Shown here: in pieces, positions 27,150 through 34,173 of the stretch
How the letters are laid out: every line of letters begins with the position of its first letter
Position numbering within the stretch: position 1 is the first letter of the stretch
From: Starkeya sp. ORNL1
Lineage (GTDB): Bacteria > Pseudomonadota > Alphaproteobacteria > Rhizobiales > Xanthobacteraceae
Assembly (NCBI RefSeq): GCF_012971745.1
Contig: NZ_CP048834.1
Span: 2,852,001 to 2,916,000, forward strand
Reading direction: 5' to 3'
DNA length: 64,000 nucleotides
The notes under the pieces: model-generated
Seen by the model: the letters and a program-made list of their open reading frames with translations, nothing else
What the model was told of the DNA's origin: nothing
Databases searched by the model: none
Made by a program: the position numbers and the translations under genes

Positions 27150-27478
27150 ATCGAGCTTCCTCTCCCGTATAGCCGCGTGCCGGCCCGATACGATTGCCCC
27201 GGTGTCCTGGGACATGGGAACGAACCTGCAATTTATGCAGGGCTTTCGATCCGCCAGACACGATGCCGCGTTACGCTCGGCTCCTCAGGTCCGTTTCCCG
27301 GAGGTCTCACTATCCGGGATTTCCGATGCGGGCGGCGCATTTTCGTTCGACCGGGCGGGATCAGCCATTCGGGTTGCCAGAACAGCCAGCACCTCCACAG
27401 CGCCGATCTCCGCTCCGAAGCGAACTTGGCGTTGGATTCTCTGGCGTTTTGGGCTTCTCGGGGCGATCACGAGCGAGA

Positions 27479-27496
27479 AAATGGTGCCAGGGACGG
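27479..27496. repeat. Left attachment-site repeat (attL-like) of the 27.5-48.8 kb island
   Basis: The 18 bp AAATGGTGCCAGGGACGG recur exactly at 48832-48849 in the same orientation. They correspond, on the minus strand, to the end of a tRNA acceptor stem plus CCA. A tyrosine integrase gene lies beside the other copy. Together these are the usual marks of a tRNA-targeted integrative element. Confidence 0.75.
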
Positions 27497-27527
27497 AGTC
27501 GAACCGCCGACACTGCGATTTTCAGTC
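27482..27527 (-). other. 3' fragment of tRNA-Phe (anticodon loop to CCA)
   Basis: On the minus strand the sequence runs from an anticodon loop CTGAAAA (GAA anticodon at 27521-27523) through a GTGTC variable loop, T-arm GGCGG-TTCGACT-CCGTC and acceptor CCCTGGC-A-CCA. The 5' half (D-arm and the matching GCCAGGG) is absent: upstream sequence does not pair. It is therefore a displaced 3' end left by integration, not a functional tRNA. Confidence 0.75.
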
Positions 27528-28013
27528 ACCGCGCAATTGCAACAATACCAATACTGTAGCGCCCTCATTACATGGCAAACGCCTTGTAGTCGCCAACAGC
27601 TTAATCATGGAAATGGAAAACTTACATTCGCTACATTTAGGCTTGACGCGCAAGCATCTCCGTGATTTCGTTAAGTCAACAGGTCCCGCGCCGCACTGAG
27701 GTGCAAGAGGACGCGCGGCTTTTACAAGCCGTCGCTGAGCATAATGCTCTCCCGCTACCTCCGACCACTCGGGGGCGAGCGAGGAGAGCCATCTCCTCGC
27801 TCGATTTCATCACGAGCCGGGAGTGCCATCATCGAAATCTGTGAACCATATCCTTGTGCAAACCCGTTTGCACAGGCGCGACTTCCCTTTGCTGACTGAA
27901 GAAGCTTAGGGACAAACTAAAACTCCAAAACGTAGATCTGTATCGGCTGTGCGCGCCCAAGAAGCGCGCTTGCGCGCAGGCCAATTGTGCGTGCAGCCCT
28001 CAAAACAAGGCAC
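27528..28013. other. Left-end non-coding stretch of the island
   Basis: 486 bp of lower GC than the chromosome to the left, with no convincing gene. It holds the perfect palindrome at 27855-27874 and, at 27958-27980, a GCGC-rich hairpin just before the next gene. Confidence 0.4.
27855..27874. promoter_or_regulatory. 20-bp palindrome, operator-like
   Basis: TGTGCAAAC-CC-GTTTGCACA is a perfect 9-2-9 inverted repeat in a gene-free stretch 140 bp upstream of the hypothetical gene at 28014. Spacing fits a dimeric HTH repressor site. There is no T-run, so a terminator is unlikely. Confidence 0.5.
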
Positions 28014-28547
28014 ATGACAATGACGAATGACGAAGCCCTTGGCGCTGTATTCATGCAGTTTGCCAACATCTATATCCTGTGTGACCAACACCCGGTCACT
28101 CTGACCTTTCGCCCCTTTGACCCGCTCAAAGGCTGCGTACGAAAGCAGCTTCGATGCGCATTCGCAAAGTGGGTCGAGCAGATCCCGCCTTTCTTCGAGC
28201 GCCACGGCCACAAGCTGGACATGTCTGATCTGGATCTGCTTGCGTTCGGTTTCATGCGCTACCCGGCACTCGTCGATGCCGTGACCCCGCAGCCGACCGC
28301 TACCGTGGTGGTGTTCAAGCCCGGGAAGCCATTCAAGACGGAGGTCTTCATGGACCTCATGAACAACCACAAGGCCGAGTTGTTGCGCAAATGCCCCAAG
28401 ATCGCCGGCCAGTTCGCCGACTACGCATTCGGCTGCGACGGCAGTGTTGAAGCAATCCTCGCTAGCCCGTTCAGAAGCGGTCAAGTGAGCCCCGCCGATA
28501 TCATCTTTTCGACTCAGGAAACCGCGTTCGATTGGTATTCGAAATAG
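28014..28547 (+). CDS. Hypothetical protein
   Basis: 177 residues from ATG 28014 (AAGG 4 bp upstream); upstream ATG/GTG codons exist to 27987. I recognise no domain. It is a soluble, mixed-charge protein with segments VTLTFRPFDPLKGCVRKQL, MSDLDLLAFGFMRYPALVDAV and KAELLRKCPKIAGQFADYAF. Codon use looks coding. As the first gene inside the island it may be a cargo or regulatory gene. Confidence 0.6.
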   Translation: MTMTNDEALGAVFMQFANIYILCDQHPVTLTFRPFDPLKGCVRKQLRCAFAKWVEQIPPFFERHGHKLDMSDLDLLAFGFMRYPALVDAVTPQPTATVVVFKPGKPFKTEVFMDLMNNHKAELLRKCPKIAGQFADYAFGCDGSVEAILASPFRSGQVSPADIIFSTQETAFDWYSK

Positions 28548-28825
28548 CCAATAAGCGAAGACAGAGACTACCGAACTCGCGATGTCAGAAGTGAGCCGGG
28601 GCGGACGCCGCCCCGGCAATATGCCAAAGACTCACTTTGCTGGGCCGGTGCAAGCCCACCTCTTTCGATGCGGCTAACTTCATCGCGCGGCGTCTGGGCG
28701 CCGCATTCCCCGAAGGGCCACTCACCTCTCCAACTTGGAGGCTTGGCAGACTTCCGCGTTGGCTTTCGACCTTGCCATTGCGCCCTCCCGCACCAGTTCT
28801 GTGGCTCAATCTAAGGAGCGCATGC

Positions 28826-29077
28826 ATGCCGCGATATTTCTTCCACGCCCGCGTCGATGGCGACCTCATCCCGGACCGTGAGGGCTTCGAACTTCGGGAT
28901 GCCGATCAGGCGTGGCGGGCAGCAACGGCCGTGGCGGTCGACTTGGTGGAAGGTGAGAGTGCAGGTGTTGCCCTGTCGATTGTGATCGTGGTCGACGATG
29001 GTGCCGGCAACATCGTGCTGGAGATGCCAGTATCAGAGGCAATCGCTTCCCTCGATTGTCCGCCTCGGTCGAACTGA
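28826..29077 (+). CDS. DUF6894 family small protein
   Basis: 83 residues from ATG 28826, with AAGGAG 8 bp upstream; the frame is open to 28637 but that part lacks family character. The start MPRYFFHARVDGDLIPDREG and the tail VVDDGAGNIVLEMPVSEAI match the short DUF6894 family that is abundant in rhizobia. Its function is unknown. Confidence 0.7.
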   Translation: MPRYFFHARVDGDLIPDREGFELRDADQAWRAATAVAVDLVEGESAGVALSIVIVVDDGAGNIVLEMPVSEAIASLDCPPRSN

Positions 29078-29195
29078 GCCTGACGCGGCTGCTGGCGTCG
29101 GTCGGAGCAAGGTTTCATCGAACGGGCGCGCAGCGAGCAACGCGTTGCGTCGACTCGATTTGCAGTAGAAGTACAGATCAGAAATAGCTGTGTCT

Positions 29196-29224
29196 TTGAC
29201 TTCAACTCAAGATTGTTGTACATT
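29196..29224 (+). promoter_or_regulatory. Predicted sigma-70-type promoter
   Basis: TTGACT (29196-29201) and TACATT (29219-29224) are separated by 17 bp in an AT-rich stretch upstream of the gene at 29341. Both hexamers resemble the vegetative consensus. Confidence 0.5.
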
Positions 29225-29301
29225 TGTTCGTAGAGTTGCGGTGGCGGGTGCCGGTTTTTGGCCCGCGTGAACCCTGCGACTGCGGCTTTACCTGTATCGC
29301 T

Positions 29302-29319
29302 CGGGCCCTTCGGGGCCCG
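29302..29319 (+). promoter_or_regulatory. UUCG-capped hairpin in the mRNA leader
   Basis: CGGGCCC-TTCG-GGGCCCG forms a perfect 7-bp stem capped by a stable UUCG tetraloop, ending 21 bp before the ATG at 29341 and 10 bp before AGGAG. It is either a transcript-stabilising leader element or a terminator/attenuator; no U-run follows. Confidence 0.5.
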
Positions 29320-29340
29320 TCTTCATATCAGGAGCCGCGA

Positions 29341-29949
29341 ATGCCCAAACCCAAGTTCAAAGTGCTAACCAACGAAACTGTCGCGCCGCCAGCGCCAGAC
29401 ACAATCGCTCTCGTGCTGTTCGGCCGCGATGGCGGTGGCAAGCCGCACGCAGCCTCGTTCCTCAGTGCCGATGTCGAAGACGCCACAGCTGCGGCCGAAG
29501 CCATGTCGATGAAGATCTCGGCCATCACGACCGATGCCGTCCGAGAGCTCGCCGTGAAACTGCCGGTCGGCAGGCTCTTTCCCAGCGGCAAGGCGTTCGC
29601 GCCGTTCGTCAAGACCAGCCTCTACGCCGAGTTGTTGGCGGCACTCGGTATCGCTGACGACGTTGACTCGGGCGAAGACCCCGATGCAGCCCACGAGGCG
29701 GCGGCGCCAAAGCTGTATGATTTCAGCGGCTATCAGCTCCCGCCCAGCTGGGGCAACATCAAGCTGGGCAGTTTGGTCCTGGCGACGATCGCCCCGATGG
29801 ATGGCTGGTACGAAGCCCTCATCGCCGAGGTGAAGGACGACGGCCTGTTCGTGCTGAAGTGGCGCGACTGGCCCGAGGAGCCGCCCTTCCTGCGCCGTGC
29901 GCACCAACTCGCCTTGCTGCCGACCGGCAACAGCGCCGCAGCCGCGTAA
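29341..29949 (+). CDS. Hypothetical protein with a Tudor-like C-terminal part
   Basis: 202 residues from ATG 29341, preceded by AGGAG. The N-terminal 100 residues are alanine-rich and of unknown fold. The C-terminal 65 residues (LGSLVLATIAPMDGWYEALI, then DGLFVLKWRDWPEEPPFLR) have the small beta-barrel pattern of Tudor/agenet-like domains. It is followed by a hairpin and then a serine recombinase, with which it often appears to travel; that association is from memory and should be checked. Confidence 0.6.
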   Translation: MPKPKFKVLTNETVAPPAPDTIALVLFGRDGGGKPHAASFLSADVEDATAAAEAMSMKISAITTDAVRELAVKLPVGRLFPSGKAFAPFVKTSLYAELLAALGIADDVDSGEDPDAAHEAAAPKLYDFSGYQLPPSWGNIKLGSLVLATIAPMDGWYEALIAEVKDDGLFVLKWRDWPEEPPFLRRAHQLALLPTGNSAAAA

Positions 29950-29999
29950 CTGCGACCGAGCCGCTGGCGGCGCCGCTGACGCCACTGCGGCCCACTAGG

Positions 30000-30025
30000 C
30001 GGGCGTCGATTGCACCCGACGCCCG
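30000..30025 (+). terminator. Hairpin after the Tudor-like gene
   Basis: CGGGCGTCG (30000-30008) pairs with CGACGCCCG (30017-30025) across an 8-nt loop, 50 bp after the stop at 29949. No long T-run follows, so rho-independent termination is only probable. Confidence 0.45.
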
Positions 30026-30103
30026 TTCCGCTGCCAGCGACGCCGCAGGCGATTGCGCGGCAGACGGCCCATCACCCTCACATCATCAAACTCAGGATCG
30101 AGC

Positions 30104-30700
30104 ATGTTGATCGGATACATGCGCGTGTCGACGGCTGACGACCGGCAGTCCGTGGACCTCCAGCGCGATGCCCTCGTCGCCGCCGGCGTCGATGAACGGC
30201 ACCTCCACCATGACAAGGCATCGGGCGCCAAGGATGATCGCGTCGGCTTGCAGCACTGCCTGGCCTTCCTGCGGCCGGGCGATTGCCTCGTCGTCTGGAA
30301 GCTCGATCGGCTTGGTCGCTCGCTGGTGCACCTCCTCACCATTATCGAGGACCTCAAGCAGCGCGGCATTGCCTTTCGCTCGCTCACCGAACAGATGGAC
30401 ACCACCACCACGCCGCACGGCGAGCTGCTGTTTTCGATCTTCGGCGCCTTGGCGCAGTTCGAACGGGCACTGACGCGGGAGCGGGTAATAGCCGGCCTTG
30501 CCGCCGCCAAGCGCCGGGGCCGACGGGGCGGACGTCCGCGGGCCATCGATGACGAGAAACTGCAGCAGATGATCGCGGCCCTCGAGGCCGGCGCATCGAA
30601 AGCCAGCGTGTGCCGCAGCTTTGGTGTCGCGCGCTCGACCTTAAGCGGCACGCTGGGCCGAACAGCGACCCCGGCGGTGAAGGAAGGAGCGGCGCGATGA
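30104..30700 (+). CDS. Serine recombinase/resolvase
   Basis: 198 residues. The catalytic serine is in GYMRVSTADDRQSVDLQ (Ser about residue 9), with the arginines in VVWKLDRLGRSLVHL and the FGALAQFERALTRERV helix. A short C-terminal HTH (SKASVCRSFGVARSTLSGTL) follows a basic RGRRGGRPRA linker. The size fits Tn3-type resolvases and invertases. It probably belongs to a mobile module of the island. Its stop overlaps the next start (ATGA at 30697-30700). Confidence 0.93.
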   Translation: MLIGYMRVSTADDRQSVDLQRDALVAAGVDERHLHHDKASGAKDDRVGLQHCLAFLRPGDCLVVWKLDRLGRSLVHLLTIIEDLKQRGIAFRSLTEQMDTTTTPHGELLFSIFGALAQFERALTRERVIAGLAAAKRRGRRGGRPRAIDDEKLQQMIAALEAGASKASVCRSFGVARSTLSGTLGRTATPAVKEGAAR

Positions 30701-31030
30701 CCGAGCGCTCCACCATCGCCGAACTGAACGACCTATTGCGCACGACCTTCCTCACCGGCCGAGTGATGTTCACCGAAGGAATCCGTAACTTGCCCAGCGA
30801 AGTGGTCGAAGCGCTGCCGACCAAGGTCCGCACCTACGACCGCTTCACCGACGACGACGATCCCTATGGCGAGCATGACTTTGGCACCTTCGATCAGGAT
30901 GGCGCGGGTCGGGTGTTTTGGAAGATCGACTACTACGAACCGAGCATGACCGCCGGCCGGCAGCGCCGACCCGTCCGACCCCAAGGCGACCCTTCGGGTC
31001 CTGACGGTCATGCTGTCGGAAGAGTACTGA
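30697..31030 (+). pseudogene. Frameshifted DUF3768 family gene
   Basis: The frame opens with MTERSTIAELNDLLRTTF and continues through FDQDGAGRVFWKIDYYEPSM, the DUF3768 pattern, up to about 30955. A tandem CCGGCCGG at 30953-30960 then shifts the frame; in the next phase the expected ending SADPSDPKATLRVLTVML-SEEY resumes and stops at 31030. Removal of one CCGG restores a continuous frame of about 110 residues. The 0-frame product instead reads into unrelated sequence to 31239. A sequencing error is possible but a 4-bp duplication is more likely real. Confidence 0.7.
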
Positions 31031-31365
31031 TGGTCACGTTGCCAGCGTGCCCCAGCAGCCGGCATCTCGCCCGGCACAATCGAGTAGGCCACTTATCCCG
31101 TTCGGTGCCCCGAGGGCTTCTTGACCGGCGCATCGGTGCCGGTGGCTCGGCGCCCGGCGGGGAAAGCGCAAGCAGTTCGCTGACGTCAAGGCTGAACGCG
31201 GCCGCCACCTTGTCCAGAATACCGACCGTCGTCTTGTAGTTCTCGGTTTCGACCCGGCTGACATAGCTCGGGACAACCCCGGCATCGTGAGCAACACCCT
31301 CCTGCGACAGCCCGCGCTCTGCGGATCCGTCTGAGACTCCAGGCAACACGCTTTCGGCCATCCAT
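31008..31365 (-). pseudogene. Frameshifted XRE-family HTH regulator
   Basis: The minus strand encodes MDGRKRVAWSLRRIRRAR from 31365 in one phase, then in another phase LSQEGVAHDAGVVPSYVSRVE and ILDKVAAAFSLDVSELL, together the classical Cro/CI helix-turn-helix. The shift lies in the GCGCGGGCTG run near 31308-31317. Neither phase alone encodes a complete domain. It converges with the damaged DUF3768 gene and overlaps its end by about 20 bp. Confidence 0.6.
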
Positions 31366-31738
31366 GTGCCGCAACTGCGACCAACTTGCCGGGTCTGTCC
31401 AGGACTTTGAATGCGGACCGGTCAGATTGGCTCAAAGCTGCCTGTCCTTTTGGCTCATCGGTAGCCGCCGATGCGCCGACATGAGGCACGGGGCTCGGGC
31501 GCTCGCTTCCAAACAGCTGCCAGACAGTTCTTTCGCGGAACCGGGATGAGGGTCGGCTTTGGCGTTGCTCGTGTATCAGCGCCCCAGTGCGACCGATCTG
31601 CTTCGGTTTCCAGATTGGGCGTCCAGCGTTTGGCGTCAGACCGCTTGTCTAAGCTCTTGGCGCGATACACCGCGGTGTATCGCGCCACGGCCTCATTCGC
31701 GTGCGAGCCTCGGGTGCGATGAGCGTGACTGATCGACG
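31366..31738. other. Gene-poor stretch with a 30-bp palindrome
   Basis: About 370 bp between the damaged regulator and the end of the GH19 gene. Open frames exist on both strands but none has convincing protein character. Its one clear element is the palindrome at 31658-31687. Confidence 0.4.
31658..31687. promoter_or_regulatory. Perfect 30-bp palindrome, TetR-operator-like
   Basis: The half-site TGGCGCGATACACCG (31658-31672) is followed directly by its exact complement to 31687, with no spacer. The core ATACACCG-CGGTGTAT is of the type bound by TetR-family repressors. No TetR gene is present nearby. Confidence 0.6.
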
Positions 31739-32833
31739 TCAGCTCTGCGACGAAGATTCCTTGCGGCAGAAAGCCGGCAGCGCGCCCTTTGCAGCCTTCT
31801 TCTCTTTCGAGCGCTCGACGATCTGCTCCAGGAAGTTGCCGGTGTCGGTCAGCTCGTACAGGGTCGCTTCGTCGAACTGTCCGGTCTGCTCAATATCGCG
31901 ACTCTCCTGGAATCGCCGCAAGGAGTCGCTGACGGTCGCAGCCTTGTCCTGCGAGGACTTCGTCGACTTGTCCGGCTTGTCCTGGGCGGGGAGAAAGCCA
32001 AGCGCGACGAGCTGGTCCTCCCCGGCAATCCGCCCGGGCGATGTTGGATCATCGAGACCCTTGTCGGCACTTTTATCCTGGGCGGACTTGTCGCCGGGCA
32101 GACGCACGAACCGCCGCGCCTGGGCAAGCCAGATACGGGCCTCGTTCAACCCGATCTTGCCGCCGTTCACACGGCGGCGAACCTCGATGAGGTCGTCGCG
32201 GGCGGCCGGAACGTTGATGTTGCGTGAGCTCCAATAGGAGACCGCGGCATAGAAGGCGACGGGCTGCGTTCGCGCGAGCTCGGGGTAGTCTTCAATCGTG
32301 GGCTTGAGGCCCAGCGCTCTGCCACGATCACGGAAGTTATCGCGACCGGTCAGCTGTATCAGCCCCGAGCCGCGAAAGTCCCAGCCGTCCGTTGGACACT
32401 CGTTGCCGAGACGATTGCCGTAGACGCGGTTGGCGATCAGCTGCGGCTTGGCAGCGGCGGCCTCCGCCTCCGCCTCCGTCTTGAAGTATTTCGGAAAGAT
32501 CTGGCGCAGGCGCTTTGGGGAGTAGTTCAGATTCTCCTCCATGTAACGGAAACCGCCGCTCTCGGTCGCAAGCTGCGCAAGGAAATGGTGGATCTCGTTG
32601 GGCGTGTCGATGCCGGCGGCCGCGGCTCGCGACCATTGCGCGATGATGGCCGCGCGGATCTCAGGCTTCGAACGCGGCGAGAATTGCTTCAGCATCTCGT
32701 CGGTGAAGGGCGCTGCCACCACCGACGGCGGCCCGACCGCCTTTTCGGATTTCTTCGTGCCCTGCGCCTCCGCCAAGCCCGCAGCCGAATACACCATCGT
32801 GGCCACAAGAGCCAGCTTCATCACCGTACGCAT
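31739..32833 (-). CDS. Exported GH19 chitinase/lysozyme-like enzyme
   Basis: 364 residues from ATG 32833, with AAGGAGGGG 6 bp upstream. A signal peptide (LALVATMVYSAAGLAEAQ) is followed by a GH19 domain: IHHFLAQLATESGGFRYMEE with candidate catalytic Glu91 and Glu99/100, then NRVYGNRLGNECPTDGWDF and GSGLIQLTGRDNFRDRG. Phage endolysins and chitinases share this fold, so peptidoglycan or chitin is the substrate. After it comes a DKSAQDK-type linker and a peptidoglycan-binding-like region (DQLVALGFLPAQD, TVSDSLRRFQES). It is the last gene of the nine-gene operon of exported proteins. Confidence 0.85.
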   Translation of the reverse strand: MRTVMKLALVATMVYSAAGLAEAQGTKKSEKAVGPPSVVAAPFTDEMLKQFSPRSKPEIRAAIIAQWSRAAAAGIDTPNEIHHFLAQLATESGGFRYMEENLNYSPKRLRQIFPKYFKTEAEAEAAAAKPQLIANRVYGNRLGNECPTDGWDFRGSGLIQLTGRDNFRDRGRALGLKPTIEDYPELARTQPVAFYAAVSYWSSRNINVPAARDDLIEVRRRVNGGKIGLNEARIWLAQARRFVRLPGDKSAQDKSADKGLDDPTSPGRIAGEDQLVALGFLPAQDKPDKSTKSSQDKAATVSDSLRRFQESRDIEQTGQFDEATLYELTDTGNFLEQIVERSKEKKAAKGALPAFCRKESSSQS

Positions 32834-32883
32834 CAAAACCCCTCCTTCCATGCCAAAGCCGTCGTCATGTTGGGTCTGCCGCC

Positions 32884-34119
32884 TCACTCCCCGAGTCCTG
32901 CGGCCTCGAGTTCCGCCTTGCGGCCGCCGAGGCAGGCGTCCTTTGGCAGGAAGGCGCCGTATTTCTGCAGGAACGACCAGAACATCGCCCGCGCATCGTA
33001 TTTGGAGAGATAGGCGCCGAGGGCCCCGTAGAGATCGCCGCAACGCAGCGCCGCGTCGCCCTCGCTGTAGCCCTTGCCGGCCTGCACCGTCTCGAGCATG
33101 GTGCGTGTGTTGCGGTATCGCTGCTCGCTCGACGCCGGAATGAGCTCGATGACCCGCACCTGCCTGCCGTCGGCGACGGCGACGCGCCGTTCGTCAAAGA
33201 TCTCCGTCAGCCCCATCCGGTCGAACTTCGGACTATCGAACTTCATCGCCGGCGCGATCACGGACGGCTGGGCCTCGATCGAAATCAGCACTGGCACCGT
33301 AAAGGGAGTCTGGTTGGCGTCCGTGAACGTGATGCCGGTGCGAATGGGCGTCGCGCCGGTCATAAAGACGACCTCCTCCTCATCGACCAGGCTCTTCTTG
33401 GTGGACCGCGCGTAAAGATCGTTGAGCAGACTCGTAATCGACTCGATCATCGGCAACGCTAGTGTCGGCAGCGGATAGTAGGTGGCCACAGCGCTGGCGC
33501 CGTAGGCCTTGGCCGCCTTCTTGATGAACTCGAAGTCGAGCGAGCGGTCCTCCTGCAGGGAGACTTCCACCGCAATCTTCAGCCGCTGGTTGGGCGCCTT
33601 GACGAGCATGCTGTCGACCAGCGTGCCTCGCCAGCTCGTCTTGTGCACCTCGCTCACGGTCTTCTCGATGAAGAAGAGCTGTTGCTGCTTCGTCCACTGG
33701 AAGGACAGCACTGGCTCCCTTGCGAGCAGCTTGCCGGCGCTGTCGGTGACCGTGATGTTGACGACATAGGTGCCGGCACTGTTGCCGAACCTCGACGGCA
33801 GCGACCTCGCCATCGCCTCGATCAAGAGCTTGAGGCGCTGCTTCTGCTGCGGCGTGCCGATCGAATAGCGCACGGAGCCGTAACCATCACCCTCGGCCAG
33901 TGGCACCGGGGCCGCCGCGGCCTTGTCCTGGGCCGACTTGTCGGTTGCCATCGGCGGCTGCAGCCGCTCGAATTTCTGGTTCAACAGGATCTGCTGCTTG
34001 CCCTTGATCTCAGGCTTGGCCCGCGGTGCATCCTCCCCGGGATCGATCTGCGCGCGCGCCTCGCACGCGAAGACGCAGAGAGCCAGACACACCACCCCAG
34101 TGGAAAGCGTAGATCTCAT
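32884..34119 (-). CDS. Exported hypothetical protein of the caspase operon
   Basis: 411 residues with a signal peptide (TGVVCLALCVFACEARA). No family recognised. After a charged linker with the motif DKSAQDKAA comes a mixed alpha/beta part: TYVVNITVTDSAGKLLA, LSFQWTKQQQLFFIEKTV, and IKIAVEVSLQEDRSLDFE-like strands. A C-terminal segment with paired cysteines near CGDLYGALGAYLSKYD and DACLGG follows. It lies 50 bp upstream of the GH19 gene and 54 bp downstream of the caspase gene, so it is co-transcribed. It could be a scaffold or a binding partner. Confidence 0.7.
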   Translation of the reverse strand: MRSTLSTGVVCLALCVFACEARAQIDPGEDAPRAKPEIKGKQQILLNQKFERLQPPMATDKSAQDKAAAAPVPLAEGDGYGSVRYSIGTPQQKQRLKLLIEAMARSLPSRFGNSAGTYVVNITVTDSAGKLLAREPVLSFQWTKQQQLFFIEKTVSEVHKTSWRGTLVDSMLVKAPNQRLKIAVEVSLQEDRSLDFEFIKKAAKAYGASAVATYYPLPTLALPMIESITSLLNDLYARSTKKSLVDEEEVVFMTGATPIRTGITFTDANQTPFTVPVLISIEAQPSVIAPAMKFDSPKFDRMGLTEIFDERRVAVADGRQVRVIELIPASSEQRYRNTRTMLETVQAGKGYSEGDAALRCGDLYGALGAYLSKYDARAMFWSFLQKYGAFLPKDACLGGRKAELEAAGLGE

Positions 34120-34173
34120 CGTTCGACCCCTCTGTCGGACCTGTGCCTGCGCACGTCAAGAACATGCGATCGC

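Noticed and set aside
27482..27560. Complete tRNA-Phe gene
   Set aside because: Only the part from the anticodon loop to CCA matches; the 5' half has no D-arm and does not pair with the acceptor.
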